64,000 bases of DNA from contig KN886793.1 of the NCBI GenBank assembly GCA_000934455.1, positions 67,813-131,812 on the forward strand, written 5' to 3'. This DNA is from Apostichopus parvimensis. Lineage: Eukaryota; Echinodermata; Holothuroidea; Aspidochirotida; Stichopodidae. Positions 1-11,036 of the stretch are shown in pieces. Position 1 is the stretch's first letter. Each line of letters begins with the position of its first letter. The position numbers were made by a program, and so were the translations under genes. The notes beneath the pieces were generated by a model that worked only from the letters and a program-made list of their open reading frames with translations, had not been told where the DNA came from and did no database searches.

Positions 1-1715
1 AGTGTAAATGCTATGTTAGGAATACCATTACAGGTCAGTACACACTGACACAATACAGTGGCAGAACAGAGCTATCATGGCAACTTGAGAACATACACAG
101 TTACACACGTAACACGGCCGTACGTTAACTACATCTACCAACAACAAACGAAACAATCAAAATTAACTCACTTTGTGTCGAATTCCTGTCGTGACATTCA
201 CTGAAAGATTTAAAATGTTGGATTTGTTTCTTTGTGCCTCGAGGCTTGGCGACAATCTTGATAAACACGAGACAAATTCTTTGAAAACTACGACTTCCGA
301 AGCTTGTTTATATCTGTGATCTTTCGAAATGATTATCTTTACTAGATAAGATCAACAGTCTGCTAAATGCTCATACACTTGACCAATTATCAACACCTTT
401 ATTTGCTAAATGCTAGATCGGACAGCGCGAAACTCGCTTGCGTTGGGTTTCTATTAGTTACACGGTGGTAATGGTCAAGGGAAGGAAGACGAAAGCAGGA
501 TTGTAACCACGAGAGTTGAAGGGCCATGAAGGAGCATACCACCCCCCCCCCCAACCTCCTATTAAAAAAAAAAAGTACTTGTATTTGATAACACAAGCAC
601 ATATGGTTGTATGCACTGGCAACACAAAGTAGTAAAAGCTATGAAAATGTTAAGTTTTCATCCCATTCCCCTTACTCAAATAAATACTTCTGAAAGGGGA
701 GGGTACACCCTCCCCCTCCTTTCACACCTCCGCAGGTTGGACGTCAGTCAACGTTGATGTGCAGCCCCTCCCCATAAACTTCTAAATTGATCTGACAATC
801 TGCCACCCCCAATCCCCTGAGAGGATCATTTGTTACAAAAGAGATTTCCCACTTTCCAACACAAAGGACTGATTTATAAGGGGTTGGATATAGACACAGC
901 CACATTAGTGAAATAAAATGAGATTTAAATTGACATCATACATGAAACAGTACAAAAATGATAAACTCAAAACATATTGTTGGAATTTGATTTATTCTGT
1001 TGACAGTTGTCTCTGTCATTTACAATTACCCAAGAACAGTAAACAAATCCTCCACTGGTTTCTATAAAACCAATGGGAAAACAGCTTTCACAATCATGAT
1101 TCTGAGTGTTTCTTAATAAAAAAACAAATGATGGGAAACAGAGTGACTCTTACATGCTCTAGAAAGAAGTACATCCCATAGCTTATGTTTTCTTAGTAAA
1201 GAATAACATGTTTATTGGTCTCTTTTGCAATGACATGTAAACTGTCTGAATAAATTACACATTTTGGAACTTTGTTCTTTCATTCATGTTTGGTTGTCTA
1301 GAATGTACCTTTTTCACAAACTCAACAACTTCAAATGGACTTTAGTTTCTATTTTACCTTAATGTTTGGTTACCTTTAACTAGCCTCTTCACATTTCACA
1401 ATGTTGTGTCAAATACACCATGAGTATCTTTCTTGAATGGATAACCAAGCAATACACTTCAAATGTCATTATCATTGTTATTATTATTAATTCCAAACCC
1501 TTAGTTAACCAGTCATACTCTCAAAATCTAACAGCCTTTGGTATCTTTACACAATGTTATATTTTCACACCAAAAATGAGGAGTTTGCTTATTCTTTGTA
1601 AGAAGGATTAAAATCTATGGCAGAAGATACCACATCATAAGCGAGTGATCATATGTTCATTCATACTTAGTAAAGATTCCTAAATCCTATTGGTCCATTC
1701 AGGTCAGCTGAATGT
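1..1715. other. Left flank, no gene supported
   Basis: AT-rich DNA with a C-run at 541-552 and a hairpin GGGGAGGGT/ACCCTCCCC at 697-716. A minus-strand ATG-to-donor stretch at 197-172 is discussed as a weak possibility under findings. No ORF here has recognisable similarity. Confidence 0.6.
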
Positions 1716-1843
1716 GGTTAATCCTGTGAGTAACGCACGGTAAAATTACGGGGCATCACTTTAATAAATCTTTGGTTATATGTAACCAAAAATGTTTTCT
1801 TTTATGATTTTTCCCCCACACAAATGGTAGTGTATGAATGAAC

Positions 1844-2009
1844 GGGGTTAATCAACGGTCTAGCGTGCGTTACTCACAGGATTAATGCACTCCGGGTGTT
1901 AACGCTATCGCTGGATGCACTCGGGCTCCGCCCTCGTGCATCGCTTGCATTATCCCCCGATCGTGCATTAATCCTGTGAGTAACGCACGCTAGACCGTTG
2001 ATTAACCCC
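1844..2009. mobile_element. Palindromic MITE-like element with perfect 47-bp inverted arms
   Basis: Left arm 1844-1890 and right arm 1963-2009 are exact reverse complements, starting GGGGTTAATCAACGG. They enclose a 72-bp centre that contains a smaller palindrome (GATGCACTCGGGC, GCCCTCGTGCATC). A 20-base core of the right arm also occurs at 1719-1738. Superfamily not assigned; no clear target duplication was found. Confidence 0.8.
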
Positions 2010-2012
2010 TTA

Positions 2013-2290
2013 GTAATTGCTGACACTGGAAGAGGTGATTCAAGCTGTAATTGTAGGTATCATTTAGTTAAGTCTGTGGGAGAAGATACCAATCATATGA
2101 GAGTGATCATATGGTAATAGCCAACAATGGAAGAGGTAATTCAAGCTGTAATTGTAGGTATCGGTTAGTTGATTCTGTGGGGGCAGATAATGAATTATCA
2201 CCAAGTGATCATAAGGTAATTGCCAATACTCACAGAGGTGATTAATGATGTAATGGTAGGTATCAGTTAGTTAATGATTACTCTGCAGAG
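2013..2290. repeat. Tandem repeat, about 101-bp unit, about 2.7 copies
   Basis: Units start at 2013, 2114 and 2216 with gtaattgc/gtaatagc/gtaattgc and share gtaggtatc and the gtgatcatat region. A related unit end lies at 1620-1655 on the other side of the palindromic element, so that element may have split the array. Confidence 0.75.
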
Positions 2291-2300
2291 AACAATTTAG

Positions 2301-3072
2301 TGTTCACAATTTTGTGTAGCAGTTTTGAAGGCTCTGAACGTTCCCTCTTATAAAATACTACTGGTTCCTTTGTTAAGATAACCTGCTATACATCTTTGAA
2401 CTTGTTCAGCAAGTTTACCAGTTTGCATGGCATTTTGCGATGCGATACCGGATAAATTATTCCCTGCCACGAGATGCAGAATGAGGCATCGACTATTTTT
2501 GGCGAGTGGTAACTGATGAGCAATCATATAAGAAATATTTAAAAATGGGAAAACGTCTCTTTACTACAAATATTTCAACAAAGCAAATCCATTGATGATA
2601 CTTGAAGATAACAATGTTTCACATTTTATTGACATTTACAAGGAAAACCACATCATCAATTATTATTAAAAACATGTTTCAGAGGGTGATAGAATCAAGG
2701 TGTTTTCATATCATTCAACCCTTCACATGACCTTGATTTACCAACTCAGTAGAAAAGGAGAAAAAGGTTCACTGTTTCACAATATGTCAAATTTTTCTTT
2801 TTTAACCTAAAGGGTCACATTATCTTGAACTTTCCAAAATGTGAATGTTTCGTGTTTGCAAGTTTAGAGTATTGCGGTCACCAAAGCTTAACTTTCCCCT
2901 TCTCCTTTCCCCTGAACCTAACAGCTGTCCTGATTGGCTTGAGAACATTTTTATGGTCCAATCGTTATGTTACACTGGAAACATTCCGTCCAACTTTCTC
3001 TCCTTTGGAAAGATTCTTGGTTTACAAAGAGTGACCGATGACTATGTACAGGGGAGGCCTACTACATGTTAT
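2301..3072 (-). other. PSMB7: PSMB7 3'UTR and downstream DNA
   Basis: Contains the candidate AATAAA at 2640-2635. The part up to 3072 is the likely 3'UTR; no other feature seen. Confidence 0.5.
2635..2640 (-). terminator. PSMB7: Candidate PSMB7 polyadenylation signal AATAAA
   Basis: A minus-strand AATAAA about 430 nt beyond the PSMB7 stop codon. It is a plausible cleavage/polyadenylation hexamer given its distance, but it is not confirmed by transcript evidence. Confidence 0.4.
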
Positions 3073-3184
3073 CTAAGACACTTCCATTACTTCTACTGTA
3101 GTATCTATAACGTCTAGTGATAGCGGTGTCACCATCTTGGTCAAGACTGCTGTCGTTCCCCTCTTGTAACTGTAGTCTCCTTGC
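3073..3184 (-). CDS. PSMB7: PSMB7 coding exon 7 with stop
   Basis: 112 nt encoding the C-terminal tail ([16 protein letters not shown] and on to MEVS, stop TAG). This tail wraps the neighbouring beta-3 subunit in known proteasomes. Acceptor ctcag. Confidence 0.95.
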
Positions 3185-6100
3185 CTGAGAGAAATAAAAG
3201 AGAGATAACAAAATCAGTAGTTTACCTTGTAGATCTATGTAGATGGTGATTAGAAAATAAAGTCCAGGGATGGGGTTTAGGAGTTTGTACATGCTACTCA
3301 TCTCAGAATGCAAACATACTATCTAGCCCAGTATCATTAAAACGTCACCAACCTTAGGCACAAAAGAGCTGTAATCTACTACCTAGGCTTCCGAGCCCAA
3401 AGTTGGGAATCAGCATTGCCAACTCATATCACCTGCTGAAAGCAGATTTTGTTCTTGTGCCTTTTTTTTACACTGATTACATTCTTCATTATTTCTGTAC
3501 TCACCTCACTCCTTTCACATTAGCCTCGTCAAATGGCCTGAGATAATCCACTTTGCCCTTCTTAATGACGCAGAGGTCGATGTTGGTTCCCGATCCTAAG
3601 TCGTTGAATATACCAGCAGCTATGGCATCACGTACCAGTTTCTTGGCATCTTCCTCCTAATGACAGTGAAGAAGGAATGTTTAAAACTACCGCACGAATT
3701 TCTCATTGCAATCACCTATATCTGTTTAGTTACTGCAATCTGTTAGTGACTGCAAAAGTCGCTGCAATCGCATTGGAAAAATGACATGACTTTTGTCGTC
3801 GAATTAGGCCAACGTATAATATTAAAATATTGAGGATCTGACTTATTAGATATTGAAGGATTGATACCACCACCAACAACAACTTAACATGATAATATTT
3901 TTATAGGCATTATTATGTACCATTGTTGATTTTCTTTCTTTTTTATTTATAGCCTTCTTTTCATTTTCTTTATAGCCTTCTGACGACAACATCCTGCAAT
4001 GCATAAAGGTTTTTGTTTCTGTGATGTTGATGAAATGCTACCCATTCACACCTTCAGAAAACTATGACAGACTGCCATAAACTCTTAATTTGAGGTTGCT
4101 CAGTATACTGTGTTGGGTGTATCGGTACAGTAGGTAAAATATTGAAACTTTGAACAGCACAGACTGGAAAGCTTGTACTTCTTTTTCGCATTTTCCAACA
4201 TAACATCTTACCTCCATATCCTGTTTATAGCGATCTTCGAAGACGGACATGGCAGCCAGGGAACCCGATCCCATCGTGCAGTACGGTAGTTTGTTGGTGG
4301 AACCATGCGGGTAGATGCTGTACAGGTGTGGACCGTTGATGTCTACACCGCCCAGGACCAAAGCTGCACCGACATAACCTTGGTATCTGAAGGTAGTGTG
4401 AATCAAAAATCGGTAGTGATTGTAGAATTAGAGAGCATAGAATAATTACATCGGAAAATGTTTTTTTTGCGAAATAAACACAGAATGAAATATTTTACAA
4501 ATAAACGACAAGTACGGTTTCTTTTTCTACATTGATTTGAAGGTTTGGCAGTGTTCAGGTGGGGGACAAAAGAACATGGCCAAAGTATGTCAACATTGCA
4601 TGGTAATATAGTGTGCAAAAGTTCTGCATTATGCTATGCAATCCAATGTTAGCTTGTCTAAAGAAACATACATTCTGCTCAAAAGAGGTTGTAGCACATC
4701 TGTGATGTATAAACTGCTGATTCTTTTTAAGTGACAAAACTTCCTTCATGACGTTCTGATTGCAATTTACAGTGTAATTTGATTTGAGGGTTAGGAAGGA
4801 TGTGGGGCAGTTGAAGGAAAGAGGGGGAGGGGGAGGTGGGGGAAGGGATATGGAATCTCTTAGCACTACTGCTTCCTACCTAAACAGCATTTGTTTCAGC
4901 ATTCTGTTGGCAGTGACGACTCTAACTTCCTTCCCGGTCGACAGCCGGTGTAATTCCAGATTGGAAGAGATCATCTGCGTGGTCATCTCTGTGTCCGCAG
5001 CTGTGCCCGCACCACAGCAGCTGATTAAAGGAAGAAATGATTCATCACATCATTACGAATAAACTCAAGAAATGGATATCTGAATCGTAGAATATTGACA
5101 AAAGATGTTACACATAACTTCATAACAGAAGCATGGAAAGGGGAATCACATTGATGACTTTACACCAGTCAAAAATAAAAAAAACTGACAATGGAGGGAC
5201 AAGGCAATATACAGAAATGTCAGAACTATCACTGCTCTGTTAACTTTGTATCAGATCTTCAATCAGTAGCTATATTCTGCGTAAAAACTTGAAATAATCA
5301 TTTTGCATTTGTGTTGTGAAATTCAATGTGATATTTTGCCAGTGACCTAATATTCCTGTAATGAATATTCTATATGACAAGATAGCTGATACCCCAAAAA
5401 ATTGTGTGACCAATAAGAGCATGTGTAGCCCATTCAATAAGTTGAAATATTTAACAACCTAAAGATAACAGGTTTCATTTTCCACTTTTTTTGGCAAACA
5501 TTCACACGTCTTTTTATAATTTCAATTTCAGCTTCCACTGGCATTCGTCATCAACATGTGACAATTTTTGGCCATACCAATCGAAAGCCTTCAAGGGAAG
5601 ATTTTTCCTAGCCAGAAATACAAGAAAATGAAAGTAGTTCAATCTGATAACTGATGCTAGCGTACCCAAGTATACTTACTGAAAGTTCACGCATACCTGT
5701 AACATCAGTTTACCAGAAACTTCATTAAGAGCTCCTTCCACAAATTTCTAAAACTTGCTCTGGCAATGGAGGTGATCTCAACAGTTTTGAGAAAATTCAA
5801 TGCAGATTATAGACAGTAATAGCAATGCCATGAGGTAAATAGCTTTAATGCCAGGTAGAGATTTTCGTAAGTCTGTCCATGGGTCCAGATGTCTACTAAA
5901 TAATATTAAATGGATTGTTTCTTTTGACTTACTAGATATTTGGAGCAATAAAATGAATCTTGGAACAGTTCTTGTCGGCAACAATCGTGTCTTCTGTGGC
6001 TCTTGTGTCAGCACCAAGGATAATGCCATCCTAGAAAGGAAAAACACAGACATCAGGTCAAGGAACAGAAACTTACTAGTCATGTATAGCAAGTAATTAT

Positions 6101-7190
6101 CCTAATTTATGGTTCCCTAGTTGCATTTGGTCAACATGATTAATACCAAACCTGTCATTTCTTTTTCATAGTTCAACTGCAACTGGTCACAATAAGACTC
6201 TCAGTGGGCTTATAATACAGTACTTAAGTACAGAAACCATGCAGATTCTTTTACCGACCATCATAAACTGACTTATGTGTTTTGGCACATGTTCTACTGG
6301 CAGTAGAAATGTAAGTGCCCTTTTATTCTACTGGTAAAATGCAAAATCCAAAAGACATTTAGCCAGAAAATAGCCTTAATTTTTAGGCTTGCTTATGTCC
6401 TTTTCTTTCCTTTTTCATCATTTTTTCCCCTTGCCCATGACCAAGCTGTTGGGTCGAATAACTCGCTGGCTTAAGTCTTACTCACTGGTGTCTCTGTGGT
6501 ACTGCATTCACCATTTCCGCTGAGAAATCTGAAGTTATTATTTTCCATGAAAAACCTCAAAATTAAGAAATTGTATATCTAGAAGTCAAGAGATGACCAC
6601 CACTTACACAAAAATCATTCATGATGTACTAACAAATCACAAACATCTAAATAATGTCAGTTTTATGCTCAATCAGACATTCCAAGTTGAAATACTTCAT
6701 CACTAGTTACTGATCAGATTTACCTTGAAAACTATTCCAGCAATAGTTGTCCCTGTTTTTCTTGCTGTGGGTCCCTTTAGTCCATTCCTTTCTAACAAAG
6801 CATTTCTGTAATGAGAAAAAAATTGACAACTGTGAAATCATTTACTATAAAATCAAATTACTAGCTTAGGCCTAGGGAACATTGGAAGAACTCTAACGTT
6901 ACAATTTGCTAGGCACTACTCATCGTGATTGTGTTGCTAGCGTCATGTTGCTACAAAGATGGGTTTACTGGGTATGCTACATGGCGTAACAGTTTGTTAA
7001 GTTATGTATTGAACATAGGTGAGAACTGAAAGCTTAGGCTACAGATATCAGCGCCTTTTGTGTGATAGTAAACAAAGTCTCTGACCATCTCAAAGTACAT
7101 GCAACAAGAACGACAATTAACTTACCTCCTGACGTTTTCAAAGACAAACCCACCCGAAGAAGGTGGGGCTACAAGAGGTGCAGACGACAT
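3073..7190 (-). CDS. PSMB7: PSMB7, proteasome subunit beta type-7 (beta-2), complete gene of 7 coding exons
   Basis: Encodes the trypsin-like (beta-2) catalytic subunit of the 20S proteasome core, which cleaves after basic residues in cytosol and nucleus. Coding exons on the minus strand, in order: 7190-7126, 6805-6724, 6030-5933, 5020-4880, 4386-4212, 3656-3505, 3184-3073 (stop TAG 3075-3073). They sum to 825 nt, 274 aa; human PSMB7 is 277 aa. All introns are GT-AG and the phases join without a break. The propeptide ends RKTG and the mature N-terminal catalytic threonine is Thr41 ([11 protein letters not shown]). Asp17 and Lys33 of the mature numbering are present (GADTRAT, ADKNCSK), as is the GSGSLAAM motif. 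The start was chosen because [15 protein letters not shown] matches the human N-terminus; the frame stays open upstream to 7421, but that part has no similarity I recognise. The gene is divergent from the centrosomal gene at 10984. No defects seen. Confidence 0.96.
3505..3656 (-). CDS. PSMB7: PSMB7 coding exon 6
   Basis: 152 nt encoding [20 protein letters not shown] then [19 protein letters not shown]. Acceptor attag, donor GTGAGT. Ends in phase 2. Confidence 0.96.
4212..4386 (-). CDS. PSMB7: PSMB7 coding exon 5
   Basis: 175 nt encoding [14 protein letters not shown], the [13 protein letters not shown] segment and [13 protein letters not shown]. Acceptor cttcag, donor GTAAGA. Ends in phase 0. 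Confidence 0.96.
4820..4851 (+). other. G-quadruplex-capable tract in PSMB7 intron 4
   Basis: Runs GGGGG, GGGGG and GGGGG plus GGG separated by one to three bases on the plus strand, so C-rich on the transcribed PSMB7 RNA strand. Confidence 0.6.
4880..5020 (-). CDS. PSMB7: PSMB7 coding exon 4
   Basis: 141 nt encoding the conserved [17 protein letters not shown] block and the [10 protein letters not shown] block. Acceptor atcag, donor GTAGGA. Ends in phase 2. Confidence 0.96.
5933..6030 (-). CDS. PSMB7: PSMB7 coding exon 3
   Basis: 98 nt encoding [20 protein letters not shown] then [12 protein letters not shown]. Contains mature Asp17 and Lys33 of the active site. Acceptor ttctag, donor GTAAGT. 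Ends in phase 2, splitting the Tyr codon. Confidence 0.96.
6724..6805 (-). CDS. PSMB7: PSMB7 coding exon 2
   Basis: 82 nt. Carries the propeptide/mature junction RKTG-TTIAG with catalytic Thr41. Acceptor ttacag, donor GTAAAT. Ends in phase 0 at VFK. Confidence 0.95.
7126..7190 (-). CDS. PSMB7: PSMB7 coding exon 1
   Basis: 65 nt, ATG at 7190-7188, donor GTAAGT at 7125. Encodes the N-terminal propeptide ([20 protein letters not shown] then R). Ends in phase 2. Confidence 0.93.
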
Positions 7191-7910
7191 AGCGAAGTTT
7201 CTGTCTTCGAAAATACTTTTCTTGTAAACTATTGCAAACTCTCTTTGATTTTCTCGTGCAGTAGATACTAAGTTAGTATTTGCTGCATCACTTGTGTAAT
7301 TGTTATGTGGAACGCACAATTGGTAAAAATTGGATCTTGAAACGAATGATTCCACTATTGTCATAAACCTTATTTCCACTGCACATATTTCCACACACCA
7401 TATTTTCACACACAGCTTCATTCAATTTAACTGGAAACCTTTTCTTGACTAGGCTTTGAAGTTTTACTTAATTTCCTCTTTTCGCTAGAAAATTCGTTAA
7501 CGTTGCAAATAGCCTGTAGTAACTAGGAAAACTGTTTCTGTCTGTGCAAGCCTATATTGATAACTGTTTCTACATTTATTAAAGCACCGTTAATATGTTC
7601 CTTCGAACTTATGAAGCACCAAAAAAAATCCTGTAAAAACATTTACAATAGATCAAAATCATATGGGTGGTTTTAGTGACAATTTGTGTGGGAATCATAT
7701 CACTTACAAACTAGGTTTAAGAAGCAGAATTTATTTGCTCTTTAATCACTCAATTTGTTTGCTCATTCAAAAATTCTGTTCATGGTTTACTAAAAATTAC
7801 GATGAAAATAAACTCATCAACATTGGCAGCAAATTTGCTACATTTTCGAATAATGGTAACTCATGCTCCAACCTTCGTCAGCAGGCATTAAGTTACTACA
7901 TATCCTAAAG
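7191..7910. other. PSMB7 upstream region
   Basis: AT-rich sequence holding the unmapped PSMB7 5'UTR and promoter. I see no clear TATA box or CpG island. Confidence 0.5.
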
Positions 7911-8231
7911 CAGGGACGTAGCCAGGGGAGCAATAGGAGCGACCCCCTTGAGTACTCCGAAAAATAAATTTAACTAAATGTAGGAAGTATCATTTCATCA
8001 AGCTCTCTTTACAGGTCGAAGGAAGCCACGCGACCCTTCTCAATCTCTCCCCTAAAAGTTCGTCTGCTACGTAATACAATACCGCTTTTTATTTCCTGCA
8101 ACGTGAGAGGCATTTTGGCTAAACTTTTTCTTTGTACTTCATGGCTCTAGTAATGCTCCCTTTGTGAAAAGTTCCCCTTTTGAAATTCAACGCCACCCCC
8201 CCCTTTTTTCAAATTTCTGGCTACGTCCCTG
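7911..8231. mobile_element. hAT-type MITE 1
   Basis: 321 bp with perfect 15-bp terminal inverted repeats CAGGGACGTAGCCAG / CTGGCTACGTCCCTG. It is flanked by an imperfect 8-bp target duplication TCCTAAAG / TCCTAGAG. CAGGG ends and 8-bp duplications are typical of hAT. It has no coding capacity. Confidence 0.85.
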
Positions 8232-8969
8232 TCCTAGAGGTAGTTTTCGTCACTGAGGAAGAAGTTAATGAACTAACATGAACACTCCTCGGTGTCTGTG
8301 AATAGTTGGGAGGCCGAACTACACAGTAATCAATGGACTCAGTGCAGCAAAATTTCTGCATGTTCTAGCATGTTCAAATTTGGGACCAAAACTGTCGACC
8401 CTCAAACAACAAAGAAAAAAACGAAGAAAAGAGTCGTTGCTGAAATTGAAAGTTGTGTAAATAACGTTTTGTTCGTTATTAATATAATTAATAAAAATAA
8501 AATAAAATGATAAGATTATGAAAAATCTGTTACACTTCCTAAAAAATACTTGCTTTAGATTAACCATGCCATGAGTGTGTGTTTCTTTTCTTTCATTCTT
8601 TTTTGTAAAAAGAAAGTCCATAAGTAACATTAACAACATTCAGGTTCGTACGATTATAAATAGTCATAAAAAGGAGCCTCGTGCTGTAAACCCAAATCTG
8701 AATTGACTTAAATAATTATTACTGTCAATATTAAATTGAAAACCTTATGTGCACAATTTACAATATATTTAAGCCAACAAAAATCAAGAAAAGAGGGACT
8801 GCAATAAGTTGCATGCACAAATAGGGTGGGTGCTGTTGGGGGGGGGGGGCTCCCCATCTCCATCGTCAGTCTGGAAAGCCATTGTCAACTTTGAAGGGAA
8901 TTGCCACTTGAACAATATCTAGATCACAAAAGTCCGGGCAGCGTTCCATAGGTGGCCTAATCGTGCAGC

Positions 8970-9288
8970 CAGGGGGTAGGAGCCGGGGCACGTGCCCCCC
9001 ACTGGTTTTTTTTTTCAAAAATAGTAAATGTACTCTACTGGCAAATAAAATGTGCCCCTTAGTTGAAGAACTGTCTTTTGGATATCTTAAGCCTTTCTTA
9101 ATTTTAAATTTTATTTTAATTATTCACGTGCACCATAATAGTATTGATAGCGGTCTAACACATCATATTTATTAATCTGATATGGCCGGTGTGTATCGGT
9201 TTATAGCATAACGAGTGGTGGTTGTGTAATGAGAAAGTGTCCCTCTGATGTTGTGCCCCCTACTTTTTGGAAGCTTCCTACCCCCCTG
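8970..9288. mobile_element. hAT-type MITE 2
   Basis: 319 bp with terminal repeats CAGGGGGTAGGA / TCCTACCCCCCTG (one base longer on the right) and a perfect 8-bp target duplication CGTGCAGC at 8962-8969 and 9289-9296. Non-coding. Confidence 0.87.
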
Positions 9289-9568
9289 CGTGCAGCCCAA
9301 CGAGGGTAGACACGAATTATGTATAGCAAAATAAGTTTTCACGTAACTCCTACATATGATATTTTTTCCCTCGTTGACAACGTGCAACCCTTTTTCATCT
9401 TTTTATCTTTAGTTTTCCCATATGATGCAACGTGGTCATTTTGTCACAGGAGAAGATAAGTCACTAGTTGTTGCGGCACATTGAATAATTGCAAAATGCC
9501 ACTGCTGCCCACTATATCATTTTCGTATCTACCCCTGGTTTGAGTAACGACAGTATGTGGACAACTGA

Positions 9569-9917
9569 CAGGCGCGTAGCCAGGAATTTGCCAAGGGGGG
9601 GGGGGGCGAAAATGTAGAAAAATTTTCAGAGCCGTAGATATGGCATTGCATACTATCTAAGCGTAGCGCCACCATGGTTGGCGCGAAGCGTACAAGAAAA
9701 TTTTGGCTAAAAATGCCTCCCAGATCGCTGGAAATGGCACTTCCCAGGCCTTGTAAGTTGCATCTTAGCATTTTCTCTTTTGAAATTACTAGCGATAGCA
9801 TAAAAACATTAAAAAAAAATTTTTTTTTAATTTAAAAAAAAAAAAAATTTAAAAAAAATATGCTCAAGGGGGGGGGGCGGCTGCCCCCTTCGCCCCCCCC
9901 CCTTGGCTACGCGCCTG
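9569..9917. mobile_element. hAT-type MITE 3
   Basis: 349 bp with terminal repeats CAGGCGCGTAGCCA / TGGCTACGCGCCTG and a perfect 8-bp target duplication ACAACTGA at 9561-9568 and 9918-9925. The interior has poly-G and poly-A/T runs. It shares GTAGCCA with MITE 1. Non-coding. Confidence 0.9.
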
Positions 9918-9925
9918 ACAACTGA

Positions 9926-10691
9926 CAACTTTATCAATGAAAACTGCAACATGAAATGTTTCCCCAAAGGAAATGAGGACGGTATTGAAGAACTGCTCAT
10001 ACATAGACTCTGGATGTGTGACCTGATTATCGCAACAGATTTTCCACAGAGGTTGTACTCGTAATGGGTAAGGTTGGCATGCAGTTGAATGAGAACTTTA
10101 TTTCAGAATACATCAACATATGTGTGATTCTTATACGTTTTCTGCCGTGCAAGCAGTTATTTATGTCATAGATATATTTCCAATTTTATTCTATTAAAAG
10201 CCAACTTACGTGACCCCTATCAACATGATGATACTGATCAAAGCCTTAGATACATCGACCGTACTTTTGTATACTGGGTTAACTTTTTCTTTACCAAACA
10301 CAACTTCTTTTAACATTTAAAGAGATGTTAACTACATTATGTTATCAACATTTACCAATTTAATAGCCTTACCAATTACAATTTTAATGTTCTTTCCATA
10401 ACTTTATTATACAGGTTGAATGTTTTTTTTTTATATAAACAACCAGTGCAGACCCTTCGCTTTTAGTGATAGCATACTTTTTTAGAAATGACTTTCTGCC
10501 GTCGCCTGGCCAAAGGATTTGTACCAACGAAATCTTCGGCTTTGAGTACAGCGTTTCTGTATGTTGCAGTGTTGGACGAATCTAACGGTAATAGTAATTA
10601 CCGACTTTGCGATGCGCGTTATGGTCATTGCCGACTTTTCAATCGGCGGTCCCTCTCACAATTTTGTAAGGTTGGGTAAAGTGACTCCATA
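9926..10691. other. Intergenic DNA between the MITE cluster and the promoter
   Basis: No gene supported. The 63-aa plus ORF at 10488 is not conserved by eye. Confidence 0.5.
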
Positions 10692-10778
10692 GTTTCCCCT
10701 TTCGGGAAACCAAAAAGTATAGTATACCATGGTGGTACCTCCATGAGTATACTAACCACTGATCTGTACAGATCAGTG
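10692..10778. repeat. Cluster of three inverted repeats in the promoter region
   Basis: Three adjacent palindromic units: GTTTCCC-loop-GGGAAAC at 10692-10710; TAGTATAC/GTATACTA arms around CCATGG-like centres at about 10719-10754; and a perfect 22-bp palindrome at 10757-10778 (CACTGATCTGT and its mirror). The 22-bp palindrome is itself flanked on both sides by atactaac. Confidence 0.8.
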
Positions 10779-10828
10779 ATACTAACAAATTTGACATCGT
10801 ATTATGCAGTATAAGCAGTTTTGGATTA

Positions 10829-10838
10829 GCGCCATCTT
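10829..10838 (-). promoter_or_regulatory. YY1-like site
   Basis: The minus strand reads AAGATGGCGC, close to the vertebrate YY1 consensus AANATGGCGGC. Such sites often sit at or near transcription starts of broadly expressed genes. Placement about 150 nt before the ATG fits, but binding is inferred. Confidence 0.35.
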
Positions 10839-10864
10839 CTGGTAGACCCAACTTGGTGGCGCTT

Positions 10865-10871
10865 TATATAT
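10865..10871 (+). promoter_or_regulatory. TATA-like box upstream of the CDK5RAP2-like gene
   Basis: TATATAT about 115 nt before the start codon, directly after an AGCGCCA/TGGCGCT inverted pair (10828-10834, 10857-10863). The distance allows a transcription start near 10895-10900. The motif is common in AT-rich DNA, so support is modest. Confidence 0.35.
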
Positions 10872-10944
10872 GAATTTATAATCGATCATTCAAAATTCCA
10901 GCTCACGTAAACAAAGTCACCGTTAGGTACACACGTCAACAACT

Positions 10945-10971
10945 ATGATGCTTCGCACTATTTCCACTTGA
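10945..10971 (+). other. Short upstream ORF in the CDK5RAP2-like 5'UTR
   Basis: ATGATG opens an eight-codon ORF (MMLRTIST) that ends at TGA 10969-10971, twelve nt before the main ATG and in the same frame. If transcription starts upstream of 10945, it could dampen translation of the main ORF. Confidence 0.4.
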
Positions 10972-10983
10972 AAGGAACTTAAA

Positions 10984-11036
10984 ATGGATTCAGTGATTGG
11001 TGAAGATGCATCTTTACCAATTAATTTTGAGGAGAG
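10984..11036 (+). CDS. CDK5RAP2: CDK5RAP2-like exon 1 (start)
   Basis: 53 nt encoding MDSVIGEDASLPINFEE, ending in phase 2 with donor GTAAGG. The ATG context is AAAATGG. In-frame TGA at 10969-10971 closes the frame upstream. Confidence 0.88.

Noticed and set aside
7191-7421. Upstream in-frame extension of PSMB7 to an ATG at 7421
   Set aside because: The added residues match no proteasome propeptide, whereas the ATG at 7190 gives the family-typical N-terminus and length.
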